From: Tubulanus polymorphus
Lineage: Eukaryota > Nemertea > Palaeonemertea > Tubulaniformes > Tubulanidae
DNA: 64,000 bases
Direction: 5' to 3'
Assembly (NCBI RefSeq): GCF_964204645.1
Contig: NC_134033.1
Coordinates: 9,582,231 to 9,646,230, forward strand
Below, piece by piece: positions 40,140 to 52,036 of the stretch. How positions within the stretch are numbered: position 1 is the stretch's first letter; every line of letters starts with the position of its first letter. Both the position numbers and the translations under genes were made by a program. The notes under the pieces were generated by a model. That model worked only from the letters and a program-made list of their open reading frames with translations. It ran no database searches and was not told where the DNA came from.

Positions 40140-40727
40140 ATGTCAAAGAAATCGAGTAAGAATAATATTGATATTGAAAAAACATCAGATGATTTAGGTA
40201 TTACCGATAATAATGATAATGTAGCAACTAATTGTGGTCAAGTTGATAATGATATTGATTACGAGTACTATTTGACATGTAAGCACCGTCTTGAGTTATT
40301 AATTGCTAGTGGTAAATGCAAAGAATTCTTAGGTAAAATAATAGCTTTTCAAGAATAAGATAATATGAAATCAGATAAAGTAATAAAATATTTTAAAATA
40401 TGTGAAGAAGCTAGATTAGCCCGAATAAATAATTCTATTAGTGATGGTATTATAAAATGTTATTCTAAATTATGTAACCGGATAATACCAATTTATGATG
40501 AAAATAAATTATATAGTGATTTAAAAAATGATTACTTAGTTATAACGGAACTGCAAAAATGGGTTTGATATGCTTCATTTCAATTAGGTGGAATAATGAC
40601 ATTAATTTCTACTGGTGTAATAACATTTTCTAATATCAAACCTATAGTATATAAATCAGATAATATCGAAAGAGAAATCGAAACAGATATTAAATCAGAA
40701 CAAAAATTAACTAAAATAAATGAGTGA
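40140..40727 (+). pseudogene. Homologue of the 3004-3591 protein, two nonsense codons
   Basis: Same frame throughout (MSKKSSKNNIDIEK ... start) with TAA at 40356-40358 and TGA at 40566-40568; the rest aligns well with copy A. The terminal TGA overlaps the next start codon (ATGAGTGAT at 40720). Function unknown. Confidence 0.75.
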
Positions 40728-41067
40728 TGATATTAAGAAAAAGCCTAGATCTGAAACAAATTAAATGGGCAAGGGAGTTAGGTAAAAGATCTTCTGAGTT
40801 AAAAAGAGCCAAGAAAAAGAAATTAACTGATATAAATGAATCACAGAAATAATCTGTTATTAATTCGAATGATAATCCATCTAATTCTTCTAATACTGGA
40901 AGAAATAATAACTTATAATACATTACAATTGGATTTATTGTAGTAATTATATTCTCTGGTGTAAATTTAACCATAATGATGATGATGATGATGAACCTAT
41001 TATACCAGAAAATATATCAAATGATAAAATCATTGAAAATAAATCTAGATTATTATTAATGGATTAA
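40720..41067 (+). pseudogene. Homologue of the 2654-2998 membrane protein, broken
   Basis: The basic head is interrupted by TAA after ~14 codons. Another frame continues with KWARELGKRSSELKRAKKKK and a damaged hydrophobic segment, then ends ...SRLLLMD-stop at 41067. An expanded (gat)n stretch lies at 40974-40994. Confidence 0.6.
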
Positions 41068-41073
41068 AATATA

Positions 41074-42190
41074 ATGAAAAAAGAACAATATTTAAGAGAT
41101 TTATATTATAACCCAGAGAGTGAAGTATCATATTCTAGTGTTTCAGAATTATGGGATAAAATAAAATTTGATAATGAAAATAAAAAATACAGTGAATCAA
41201 AATTATGGTTACAAAATCAACCAACATATCAAATCCATAAGAAAATGGATAAAAATTATTTAACAAGAATAGTTATGGTGTCATATATTGATCAACAATG
41301 GCAAGCGGACTCAATTGATAAGAAAAACTTAGAAGAATACAATAAAGGATATTTCTGGATATTAAATGTTATAGATATATTCAGTAGATACACATGGAGT
41401 ATTCCAATCAAATATAAAACTGGTATAGAAGTAACAAATGCTTTTAAAAATATATTCAAAGAAGCTACCCCAGATAAGATACAATTTGATGAAGGTAAAG
41501 AATTTTATAATAAACATTTTTTAAAATTATCATCTGATAACGATGTAGAGAATTTTTCAATACAATCAGATAAAAAAGCATCTATCATAGAAAGATTTAA
41601 TAAAACATTGAAATCTAGAATGTGGGAATATTTTACTGCTAATGAAACATATAAATATATCGATGTTTTAGATGATTTAGTGAAAGGTTATAATAATTCT
41701 AAACATATAAGTATTGGTATGAAACCTATACAAGCTAGAAAATTAGAAAATTCAGAAATAGTATGGAATAATTCGTATGGAGCATTTGTTACACATCATT
41801 TTGGAGAACCTAAATTCAAAATAGGACAACATGTTAGAATTTCTAAATATAGATAAACATTTTATAAAGGTTATACTCCAAATTTTACTGAAGAAATATC
41901 TAAGATTAAAAAGATAATTTTAACTAAACCACTTGTTTATAAATTAGAAGATTTCACAGATGAAGAAATATTAGGTTATTTTTATGAACAATAATTATCA
42001 CATGTACCAAATCCAGATGATATAGAATACAAAACAGAAAAAGTGTTAAAAACAAAACATTACGTGGTAAGAAATATTCTTTGGTGAAATATAAAGGGTA
42101 TGATGATAAATTTAATGAATGGATTTTATCTGGTAAAATTAAAAGAATAAATGAATGGCTCGATGGGGTTTCAAGTGGTGGCTTTTGAAT
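41074..42190 (+). pseudogene. Polinton integrase with chromodomain, broken after the core
   Basis: The core (41074-41856, 260 residues) is open and has QWQADSID, IQFDEGKEF and IIERFNKTLK, the D,D,E residues of an rve integrase. A TAA replaces a lysine codon at 41854-41856. Beyond it the C-terminal region is readable in pieces (NFTEEISKIKK; a second stop near 41992), followed by a chromodomain-like SLVKYKGYDDKFNEWI near 42080-42130 after a frame change. A chromodomain would steer insertion to modified chromatin. The same core occurs in copy A. The retroelement begins just after the stop. Confidence 0.85.
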
Positions 42191-42195
42191 ACGTC

Positions 42196-42862
42196 CGACA
42201 AATAACAAACTCCGGATATCAAATTGATGTTTCTTTATTCAACGGATTTTGGACGATTCAAATCTGTAAACAGATAATACAAACTTATAATATCTGAGCT
42301 ATTGCTAGAATGCGCAATACAAAATAAACCTTTATCTTGCATCATAATATTTCGCCTTAATTTAATGGCATTACTTCTCTATTTCACTGATTTATGTTAT
42401 ACTCTTATACTACGGAATATTCTCTTATGTTATTACACCATGATCTACTAAATTAACACTGCAAATAGTATAAAATACTCACTGAGTATGCCAGTAATTT
42501 AATATTTCCCCATCAACCATGTTGCAATATCTTAACGTGATTTCAAAATTATGAAACTAGTACATGAAACGTTGACAGCTTTGTCAAACCTCTGCGAACA
42601 CAAAATGAAAACTCAAAACCCGAAAAGTTACCGATTCACTCTCCCGGCCGCGAGATGCGGAACATTATTCTACAAAATTACCAAATAAATACATACATAA
42701 ATTTTGATTCAATGAATCTTAAGCCTTCATAATGATCAATCTTAATCTTAGTTAATATCTAGTACAGAATATTTCAGATTATACAATAACAATATAGTAT
42801 TTCAATCTCATGTTCAATTAAATGCACATTTAAATCCCATGTATACACCTCATGATACGACA
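42196..42862 (-). repeat. Possible 3' LTR of the BEL/Pao element
   Basis: Minus-strand sequence beginning TGTCGTATCATGAGG directly after the pol stop and extending to the Polinton junction. No partner LTR is available for comparison, so the boundaries are approximate. Confidence 0.35.
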
Positions 42863-42874
42863 TTTCACTACTAA

Positions 42875-43780
42875 TTATTGTTCCTCCACGGGAAGTAATA
42901 CAGCTATTCTAGTGATTGCACGCTGATACGATCCGGTCACGGTTTTTACTTCTACATTTCGAATAAGTCCATCATCGCTCGGAAATACATGTGATATTCG
43001 ACCCTTACACCATTTACTACGGATCGGATTCGGTTCATGGAGTAACACGATATCCCCCACTTTCACATCACGTTTCGCAGTATTCCATTTTCTCCGTGGA
43101 GCAAGATGAGGAAACACGTCTCGATACCATTTTTTCCACCACGCATCAACGATTTTTTGACAATATTCTACGCGATGTCTCGGATTTCGCGTCTCGGCAA
43201 ATGGACCATGCGGTGCGTCATCGGATGCTCTGCCCAACGAAATTCCGTTCGGACAAATGTAACTGCCATCATTTGGATCACTGGAGTTCACTCCAATTGG
43301 CCGTTCGTTAACGAGATTTGCTACTTCAAATATAATAGTTTGAAGTTCAAACGGCGCAAGTACTTGTTCTCCAATCACAATTTTCAAATTCCTTTTAACG
43401 GATTTCACCAACGCTTCAGCGCAACCGTTCTGATGCGGCGCTAACGGTGTAATGAATTGCCACGAGATTTCGCGATTTGCGCACCAGACCCATATTTCCT
43501 TCTGTGCAGCTACTAGTTGAGACCCATTGTCGCTCAACATCGAATCCGGTTTTCCTCTTACAGATAGAAAACGTCGAAAGGTTTGAATAAATTCCTGTGC
43601 CGAGTAATCAAGCGCGATATCGCAATACACTGCACGAGTCGCGAGACAGGTGAAAATAACACCCCAAACTTTCATTGTTGTCATTCGCTTGATTCGGACG
43701 TTAAACGGTCCAAAAAGATCGCACGCGGTGTGTTGAAACGAAGGGCTCGGATTCAATCGAATACTCGGAAGGTCAGCCAT
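42875..43780 (-). pseudogene. BEL/Pao integrase core and DUF5641-type C-terminus
   Basis: 301 residues. The integrase core has TACDLFGPF, then MLSDNGSQLVAAQ, and HQNGCAEALVKSVKR for the D,D,E residues. The last ~90 residues (WWKKWYRDVFPHLAPRRKW ... VGDIVLLHEPNPIRSKW) match the domain that ends BEL/Pao polyproteins. It is in a different frame from the upstream part, one stop away, so the polyprotein is broken here. Confidence 0.85.
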
Positions 43781-44371
43781 CTACTGATCCTCCACTTTTG
43801 CACACATTTCACGACAAAATAAGCAACTGCGCACTACCGATTTAGCTAATCGATTCAACCCGATTATCCAGAATCCTCGTCGGACTTTCGCGGTAGTCAC
43901 TGCAACTCCAGGATGACCATATCGATGCTGATGTTCCCCGATAAGTTTCGATATGAAATGATCCTTTGGTAATAGAACGGGATGTTTCTGATCATAAGCT
44001 ACATCAGCGTTTCCAAGTCGACCTCCCACTCGGATAATCCCTGCAGAATCTACAAACGGCGATAATTTCCGAAATTCCACTTCATATTTACGATTTCTAA
44101 CTTCGGTTTGTGCCAATTTCACGATTGTGCTTTTCGCGCACTTTAATTCGGCTGCAGTAACTTCTCCCGTTTGAATTTGTTCTTTCTTATTCCGAACTCT
44201 CGCCTGCAAATTTTTCACAAATCGAAGAACCATTGCAACGAGGCGTATCAGACGATTCAACATGCTAACTTTCTGCAACGCACTTATCTCAAATCTTGGT
44301 TTTATGACCATAACGCACCCTAGTTTTTGTTCGGAATCATCTATCTCGGTTGTTTCGGTAGGATACGACAC
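43781..44371 (-). pseudogene. BEL/Pao integrase zinc-binding (H2C2) region
   Basis: 196 residues. It ends with LPKDHFISKLIGEHQHR, then GHPGVAVTTAKVRRGFWI and CLFCREMC, the HHCC zinc-binding domain in front of retroelement integrases. The upstream part is helical linker. It ends in a stop immediately before the integrase core ORF. Confidence 0.8.
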
Positions 44372-44427
44372 TGGCCATACATCTTTCGGTTGACGCAGAA
44401 ATTCTGGCCCACCAACCCAGCGAACAT

Positions 44428-45149
44428 CTAAATCGGCTCATTGATTCCACGGCTAATATCATCGGCCACATTCTCAGTCGACGGACAATGGCCGTAATAA
44501 CTACGCTCAGTTTTAGACAGAATTTCTCCGATCCTATTCGCAACAAATGTTTTATATACCCACGAGTCATTCTGAATCCACGAGTAAGCAATCATCGAAT
44601 CAGTGAAAATGTGAACGTTCTTGATCTCAAGTCTCGATTCAACCTTGATAGTCTCATAAATTCTACAGCCCAATACCAATGATCGTAGTTCTTTTCGTGG
44701 AAGACTTATCGTACGAATAGGTGCAATCCTCGACTTCGCCAACGCAAACTTTATCTCCACCTTTCCATCTCCACATATCCAACGTAAATATGCAACACTC
44801 CCGAAAGCGACATTTGATGCATCACAGAAAATGACAAGGTCTGGATCTGACGCCGCATTTGCCGGTGTTAGACATCGATCAAACTTCCGTGTTTCCAGCT
44901 TACGAATTTCCTCGATCCATCTTAACCATTTGTCTTGCATCTTCTCTGGTATCGGTTGATCCCAATCAAGATTTTCTCGCCATAATTCCTGCAGTTCGAT
45001 TTTCCTTTAACAATGACAGGCGCACCAAATCCGAATACATCATAAATTCCTGATATAATCGCTGTTATACATCGTTTTGTGACACTGGATGGTATGGACA
45101 TATGAATTGAGATCTTATCCTCGTCTCGATACCAAATGACTCCTAGCAC
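44428..45149 (-). pseudogene. BEL/Pao RNase H-like region
   Basis: Two overlapping ORFs (45149-44922 and 44940-44428) are joined by a frame change near 44930. The first has YDVFGFGAPVIVKGK. The second has LVIFCDASNVAFGSVAYLR, LPRKELRSLVLG and HIFTDSMIAYSWIQ, the D...E...D pattern of RNase H in BEL/Pao (A17-type region). It removes RNA from the hybrid during replication. Confidence 0.75.
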
Positions 45150-45212
45150 TTTCTCAACGTTGTTTTCATTGTTGTCTTCATCCTCCCGGTCCGATAATGG
45201 TGCATTCGAGTA

Positions 45213-45975
45213 TCAATGCTTGATCTGGAAATATCCCGATTCCAAAATTTGATCGATCTCACATCTTCGTTTTTCTAAATCGAAAATGGTATTCACACTA
45301 TCTGCAATGTCATCCATATATCGACATTGCTTAATCGTTGCGACGGCATCTGGATACTGTGTTTTATATTGATCCGCAATCATATCCATTGCAATATTTG
45401 CGAGAGCTGGTGACGATACATCTCCAAATGTTAAGACCATCTTGACGTAAATATCTGGATCTCGATTCGACTCATAATTTCGCCATAAGAATCGATGCGT
45501 TTGAGTATCGATACCTGGGCTAACGAGAACTTGATGGGACATCTTTTTGACATCTCCGACCAAAACATACTCTCTTTCACGCCAGCGAATCAACACTCCG
45601 AGTAAATTGTTGAGATTATCACCGCATTTACTCAAATAATCATTTATCACATGACCTCTGTAGTTCTCAGCTTGATTGAAAACCATACGGCACGGATGAG
45701 TTGGTTTATCTGGTCGAACTTCAGCATGGTGACTCATATAATGAACAGGCCCACGATAATTTTCGATTTCTTCAGCCGCCATTTTCTTTGCCGAACCGGA
45801 CTTCACTAGTTGCTCAACTTGCTCATTATAAATCTCAGCCAATTTCTGGGATTTCTGCAATCGTTGTTCCAAACCGCGCAATTTCGCTAACGCTTGATAA
45901 TAATTATCTGGTAGCTGATTTGGATCCTTTTTCCATGGTAACGGAATTTGCCACCGATTTCCGATTCGAATGGGG
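45213..45975 (-). pseudogene. BEL/Pao reverse transcriptase, N-terminally cut
   Basis: Open from the Polinton junction: GNRWQIPLPWKKDP, then YMSHHAEVRPDKPTHPCRMV, then RFLWRNYES and the catalytic CRYMDDIADS near 45330. It ends at a stop at 45213. The first residues (before RIGNRWQIP) come from fused Polinton DNA. It copies element RNA into DNA. Confidence 0.85.
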
Positions 45976-46420
45976 GACGAACGAAATATTTTGAACCTGG
46001 TAAAGGACATTCCAATTCATTTAATATTAATTTTGTTTGAAAATATGTATGAAATCTTAAAAGTGATAATATTAATGGTAAACTTGGTTTATTCAAATGA
46101 TCATTCCAACTTATACCACACCCTGCTGTTGCACAATAAACTGCAAAATTTAATTGGTTCTGCCAATACTTCATATTAGATTTTAATAACTATTGTTTTG
46201 CCTAATTCAAATTTTTAAAATTAATTGTTTATACATGAAATATATTTTCCATTTTAACTTTAAAATTATAAGTTTCAGTAACATAAATATCTAAATTAAT
46301 TAATGAATTTAAACTAAATTTTTATATGAAATATTTTTATTAAAATCTAGAATATTATAATGCTGGAATATTATATTTAATTGATTTATTATATTGGAAA
46401 GCTTTTGGAAACCCCATTTA
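45976..46420 (-). pseudogene. N-terminal part of the conserved ~440-residue Polinton protein
   Basis: Residues MKYWQNQLNFAVYC, GISWNDHLNKPSLPLILSLLRFH and ECPLPGSKYF match copy B 20664-21989. Here leucine stands where copy B has its stop, so this copy shows the ancestral reading. Upstream (46180-46420) there are stops and indels, including a duplicated aatattata. It ends at the retroelement breakpoint. Confidence 0.7.
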
Positions 46421-46576
46421 TATAATGAAAAAAATTAATAATTAATTAATTCTTTTATTAATTTATCTTGTTCTTCAATTGTTATATTACCATTTAAACT
46501 TATTATATAATCTAATGTATTTTTTAAATTTATTAATTTCTTATTAATTTCTACTTCAATATATTATGTTTAATTT

Positions 46577-47757
46577 TTTAGCCCACGTGGGACTTTAGTC
46601 CCAGCGGGCTATTGCGTTCACTTTTCGTTCGTCGTCCGTCCGTCCATCCGTAGACAGAATCCAGTTATTTTGGGAAGTTTTGAAGACGCTTCAATGTAAT
46701 GTCTTGATATTTGGGTTACACATGTATCTACCCTAGACACATCTTCAGCCCAAAAACTGGCCCTGTCAGATTCAAGATGGCCGACATTTTTGAACTTTTT
46801 TAGGGGAATTTTGACGACGCTTTCATCAATCACCTTGATCTTTCGGATATATGTGAAACCCCCAGGGCCCACCATCATAACAAAAATTGTGTCGATCGGA
46901 CTCAAGATGGCCGTCCTATGACCTTTTTAGTGGCCAAAAATGTCAATTTTGGCCCGAATTCTGAGTCCTGTAGCTTCCTACTGGTTTACCATTTCTCATT
47001 GCAATTTGTGATGGGTATTCTTTGGAAAGGGATGTTTTATACCTGATGCAGGTATTTTTCATATGCCAATTATGACGCAATTGGCGACCATCTTGGTGTC
47101 ACCAGTACTCATTCGTAAGTGGGAAAAAGTTTTTCCACATTATATTGATACCTAAGCGTATTTTGTTGTGGTGATTTTCAAGGTCATTGGATTTTGTATA
47201 TGGCCACCAGGGGGCGTTGAATAATGCAATATCTTAGCATTTCTATATTATATTCGTACTTATGCATATTTTGTAACCACAATCAATTGGAACGTTGTAG
47301 CTCATGACATCGTCTATGATTGTGGTGAGTTTCAAGGACATTAGTTATTCTATATGGCCACTAGGGGGCGTTGAATAATAGAATAACTTAGTATTTCCTT
47401 ATCATATTGGTACCTAGACATATTTTGTTACCATGATCGATTGCAAAGTTGTAGTTCATGACATGTTCTATGATTGTGGTAAGTTTCGAGGTTATTGGGT
47501 TTTGAATGTGGTCACCAGGGGGCGTTAAATAGTAGAATAACTTAGTATTTTCATATAAGATTGGTAACGAGGCATATTTTTTATCACAATCAATTACAAA
47601 ATCGTAGCTGCTGACATGTTCTATGATTGTGGTGAGTTTCAAGGTCATTGATTTTTGTATATGGTCACCAGGGGACGTTGAATATTGAAATTGTTAGATT
47701 GTTGAGCATTTGGAACCACTTCCCAAGTGGGCATGGTGTCCCTGGACCCCTAGTTCT
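46577..47757. mobile_element. Helentron-like interspersed element (HINE), copy 1
   Basis: Left end agcccacgtgggactttagt, with a hairpin to agcgggct. Right end ccacttcccaagtgg hairpin, then ~19 bases, then ccctag. gcccacttggga-type sequence occurs inverted near both ends. The empty site in copy B (25145: taatttttt then ctttattac) shows insertion between T residues. The 3' half is built of ~170-bp tandem units. These are features of non-autonomous Helentrons. Confidence 0.6.
47160..47690. repeat. ~170-bp tandem units within HINE copy 1
   Basis: About three to four units with ccaccagggggcgttgaata, tcttagtatttc, gttaccacaatcaattgcaa and ttctatgattgtggtgagtt. The same units occur at 57720-58370 and, reversed, around 22180-22236/23066-23120. 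Confidence 0.8.
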
Positions 47758-47839
47758 TTATTACTTTTTATTTTTAATTTAGAGCTAATACCTGTTAAAA
47801 CACTTGAACTTATTCCTAGCACACCAATTGATATAGCTT

Positions 47840-48062
47840 AAATGTTAGTTATAAAAAGTTTGGACCTACTGGTGCAAGGTAGGACCCCCCAAAACCTGAG
47901 GTCAAGTTGAGGTCACGCAACCAAAAAAGTCGCCGACAACCAGTACATACTGCCTGTGTGTCTAGAGTATATACAATCGCTTGTGAGCTCCCTATAGAGC
48001 ATGCTGACTCAGTGTCAGCAGCCAGGCTCGACTAGTTTGCCATCTATCGGGGGTAAGGTGTT
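47840..48062. mobile_element. ~220-bp unclassified insertion
   Basis: Interrupts the membrane-protein gene relative to copy B 25215-25245. Near-repeated taaatgtta / taaggtgttta at the edges suggests a target duplication. No TIR seen. Repeated in the second duplicate at 50048-50270. Confidence 0.5.
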
Positions 48063-48284
48063 TATGGTGAAAATATTGCTACAAATGTTATCACCAAACT
48101 AATTGTAACCGAACCACTTATAACAAAATAATATATAATTTTGCTTTTTAAATATTTTTTCTTTTTAACTTTTGAATCAATTTCAAATTCTAATATTTGT
48201 TTTTCTAAATATATTTCTAATTTTTTTTTATTGATATCATGAGAGATAATATCAATATTATCAACTTTATCATCCATTTATTTA

Positions 48285-49078
48285 ACAAAAAATAATATAT
48301 AAATATAGCTGCAAAGCAGCGATGACGGGTTTTCTGTAAAGCCATTCAGAATGATGGGAATTGTAGTAAATTGAAATATCGATACATAGAATAAAATGCA
48401 TTGACAGATTCGAACCTAATATGCAACCACTGTGTAAACGTCAAATATGATTCAGCTTTGAAACTGAACATACGCGGACGTACAATCACAAATATTAATA
48501 TATTTGACCAGGCATTTATTTTGGCATTCAAACATCATGATACTGTATTATCAGCATCCTTAAAAATGGATCTGTCCTATTAAGAACTCATCTTAAGCAC
48601 ATGCTGAGCCGATAGATTGATTGAATTCACAGATAAGAACGTATTATGATTTAGAATAGAATTAAGAAGTTAATGTTTTTGTTGAAATATTTGAATAAAT
48701 ACATATATTGTAGTGTAGATTCAATCAATAAATTATGAATTGATTTGGTCTGGGTTTCCGGCTGATGTTGATTTTGGCTTTTATGGATTACAAATTCTAT
48801 AGTGATAACTAATTGATACCTGCAACATGTGTGTAAATCAAACCTATTCCACAAGTTGCGTGTGTTTCCTAATAAACGGGAGAGTCACTCTTGATCTTGA
48901 GTTATTAGAACTAGGGGTCCAGGGACACCATGCCCACTTGGGAAGTGGTTCCAAATGCTCAACAATCTAACAATTCAGGTATCAAAGGTATAAAACATCC
49001 CTTTTCAAAGAATACCCATCACAAACTGCAATGAGAAATGGCCAATTCAGAATTCGGGCCAAAATTGACATTTTTGGA
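48285..49078. mobile_element. Helentron-like insertion(s) replacing two Polinton genes
   Basis: Begins near aatatagctgcaaagcagcg (also at 63893) and later contains ctaggggtccagggacacca with the aagtgg hairpin in reverse, then words of the HINE family. In copy B this position holds the gene at 25454-25871, which is absent here. No credible ORF. Confidence 0.5.
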
Positions 49079-49294
49079 ATAGGAGGAATCTATTTTTGTT
49101 TTTCTAAATAATCAATTGTTAAATTAGATAAAGTAACTGCTAACGCTAATTTTAGAATATCATTGATATCAAATCTATCAACATTAATACTTCCTATTTT
49201 GAATACTTTTTTTAAATACCATTGTATAACCAACAGTTCCCACTGATAGTGAGGCACCATTATATAAACCAGTTATTATCCACTTATTATCACT
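49079..49294 (-). pseudogene. Small Polinton membrane protein, frameshifted
   Basis: Homologue of 25896-26117 starting MSDNKWIITGLYNGA. One extra base in the t-run near 49210 breaks the frame before FDINDILKL. A second copy lies at 51287-51502. Confidence 0.65.
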
Positions 49295-49300
49295 CATTTA

Positions 49301-49635
49301 TTAATCAAAAAAATCTCCTTCTTCAAAATATTTAGTTATCTTATTTATAATTATTTCAACATTTATTCCATTACTACGTTTATGATTACCATATGTTTTA
49401 GATAATACATTTTTAATATCATCGATAATTCCGTCTTCATTTAATTCATAATATTCTAAGGATGTTTTAATTAAATCAATTACTTTTTCGTTATTATAAT
49501 TTTCTTTATCAACCATTGATGCATTATTAAATGATTTACTTTTAATATCAGTAGATCATTTAGTTTAATTATCATTTCTTTACCATGTTTAAAATCAAAA
49601 CCAAAACATATACTCGGTCCTACTGTTATATTCAT
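49301..49635 (-). pseudogene. Homologue of the 26143-26475 protein, interrupted
   Basis: The MNITVGPSICFGFDFKHGKEM start at 49635 is separated by a stop near 49560 from the downstream MVDKENYNNEKVIDLIKTS ... VEIIINKITKYF part. The tail EEGDFFD is longer than in copy B. Identical copy at 51509-51843. Confidence 0.6.
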
Positions 49636-49660
49636 ATTTCTTATTCTAAAAAAATTATTA

Positions 49661-49828
49661 ATTATTTTCTACATCTTACAACTAATTCATATATCACAGG
49701 AAAGTTATTCAAATCAATAAAATATCCATTACGATTTCTAATTTCTAATTTGAAATTATTAAATTGTGAAATGCAAGGCTTAAAATCACATTCAGTTGAA
49801 TTATAATTTATTTGAGTTCCAAATTGTT
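49661..49828 (-). pseudogene. C-terminal stub of the minor-capsid candidate
   Basis: Encodes the ECDFKPC ... RNGYFIDLNNFPVIYELVVR end of the protein, cut at the duplication junction (49828). Only unit 2 is followed by the rest of the gene. Confidence 0.75.
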
Positions 49829-52036
49829 CTATGATTGTGGTGAGTTTCAAGGTCATTGATTTTTGTATATGGTCACCAGGGGACGTTGAATATTGAAATT
49901 GTTAGATTGTTGAGCATTTGGAACCACTTCCCAAGTGGGCATGGTGTCCCTGGACCCCTAGTTCTTTATTACTTTTTATTTTTAATTTAGAGCTAATACC
50001 TGTTAAAACACTTGAACTTATTCCTAGCACACCAATTGATATAGCTTAAATGTTAGTTATAAAAAGTTTGGACCTACTGGTGCAAGGTAGGACCCCCCAA
50101 AACCTGAGGTCAAGTTGAGGTCACGCAACCAAAAAAGTCGCCGACAACCAGTACATACTGCCTGTGTGTCTAGAGTATATACAATCGCTTGTGAGCTCCC
50201 TATAGAGCATGCTGACTCAGTGTCAGCAGCCAGGCTCGACTAGTTTGCCATCTATCGGGGGTAAGGTGTTTATGGTGAAAATATTGCTACAAATGTTATC
50301 ACCAAACTAATTGTAACCGAACCACTTATAACAAAATAATATATAATTTTGCTTTTTAAATATTTTTTCTTTTTAACTTTTGAATCAATTTCAAATTCTA
50401 ATATTTGTTTTTCTAAATATATTTCTAATTTTTTTTTATTGATATCATGAGAGATAATATCAATATTATCAACTTTATCATCCATTTATTTAACAAAAAA
50501 TAATATATAAATATAGCTGCAAAGCAGCGATGACGGGTTTTCTGTAAAGCCATTCAGAATGATGGGAATTGTAGTAAATTGAAATATCGATACATAGAAT
50601 AAAATGCATTGACAGATTCGAACCTAATATGCAACCACTGTGTAAACGTCAAATATGATTCAGCTTTGAAACTGAACATACGCGGACGTACAATCACAAA
50701 TATTAATATATTTGACCAGGCATTTATTTTGGCATTCAAACATCATGATACTGTATTATCAGCATCCTTAAAAATGGATCTGTCCTATTAAGAACTCATC
50801 TTAAGCACATGCTGAGCCGATAGATTGATTGAATTCACAGATAAGAACGTATTATGATTTAGAATAGAATTAAGAAGTTAATGTTTTTGTTGAAATATTT
50901 GAATAAATACATATATTGTAGTGTAGATTCAATCAATAAATTATGAATTGATTTGGTCTGGGTTTCCGGCTGATGTTGATTTTGGCTTTTATGGATTACA
51001 AATTCTATAGTGATAACTAATTGATACCTGCAACATGTGTGTAAATCAAACCTATTCCACAAGTTGCGTGTGTTTCCTAATAAACGGGAGAGTCACTCTT
51101 GATCTTGAGTTATTAGAACTAGGGGTCCAGGGACACCATGCCCACTTGGGAAGTGGTTCCAAATGCTCAACAATCTAACAATTCAGGTATCAAAGGTATA
51201 AAACATCCCTTTTCAAAGAATACCCATCACAAACTGCAATGAGAAATGGCCAATTCAGAATTCGGGCCAAAATTGACATTTTTGGAATAGGAGGAATCTA
51301 TTTTTGTTTTTCTAAATAATCAATTGTTAAATTAGATAAAGTAACTGCTAACGCTAATTTTAGAATATCATTGATATCAAATCTATCAACATTAATACTT
51401 CCTATTTTGAATACTTTTTTTAAATACCATTGTATAACCAACAGTTCCCACTGATAGTGAGGCACCATTATATAAACCAGTTATTATCCACTTATTATCA
51501 CTCATTTATTAATCAAAAAAATCTCCTTCTTCAAAATATTTAGTTATCTTATTTATAATTATTTCAACATTTATTCCATTACTACGTTTATGATTACCAT
51601 ATGTTTTAGATAATACATTTTTAATATCATCGATAATTCCGTCTTCATTTAATTCATAATATTCTAAGGATGTTTTAATTAAATCAATTACTTTTTCGTT
51701 ATTATAATTTTCTTTATCAACCATTGATGCATTATTAAATGATTTACTTTTAATATCAGTAGATCATTTAGTTTAATTATCATTTCTTTACCATGTTTAA
51801 AATCAAAACCAAAACATATACTCGGTCCTACTGTTATATTCATATTTCTTATTCTAAAAAAATTATTAATTATTTTCTACATCTTACAACTAATTCATAT
51901 ATCACAGGAAAGTTATTCAAATCAATAAAATATCCATTACGATTTCTAATTTCTAATTTGAAATTATTAAATTGTGAAATGCAAGGCTTAAAATCACATT
52001 CAGTTGAATTATAATTTATTTGAGTTCCAAATTGTT
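49829..52036. repeat. 2208-bp tandem duplication, unit 2
   Basis: A direct repeat of 47621-49828 with no difference seen by eye. It includes a second copy of the 220-bp insertion, the membrane-protein N-terminus (50270-50488), the small membrane protein (51287-51502) and the 51509-51843 gene. Its end continues into the intact minor-capsid candidate, so unit 2 keeps the original junction on the right. Confidence 0.95.

Larger units (their letters stand above)
42196..45975 (-). mobile_element. BEL/Pao LTR retroelement, 5'-truncated
   Basis: A polyprotein runs right to left: reverse transcriptase, RNase H-like region, zinc finger and integrase, and DUF5641-type end. A possible 3' LTR (tgtcgtatcatgaggtg on the minus strand, from 42862) follows. 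gag and protease are absent. The right edge at ~45975 joins Polinton sequence mid-gene. No second LTR was found. Confidence 0.8.
46434..48280 (-). pseudogene. Polinton membrane protein, split by two insertions
   Basis: The N-terminus (MDDKVDNIDIISHDINK ... SGSVTISLVITFVAIFSP) lies at 48280-48062. A middle piece (VLTGISSKLKIKS) lies at ~47850-47760 and the C-terminus (...ITIEEQDKLIKELINY-like) at ~46560-46434. Foreign DNA separates them at 47840-48062 and 46577-47757. The parts are collinear with copy B 25443-25019. Confidence 0.7.
47621..49828. repeat. 2208-bp tandem duplication, unit 1
   Basis: From ctatgattgtggtgagtttc (47621) to ...ccaaattgtt (49828). Every open frame in it recurs unchanged 2208 bases later. 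A tgtt microhomology lies at 47617-47620, 49825-49828 and 52033-52036. Confidence 0.95.
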
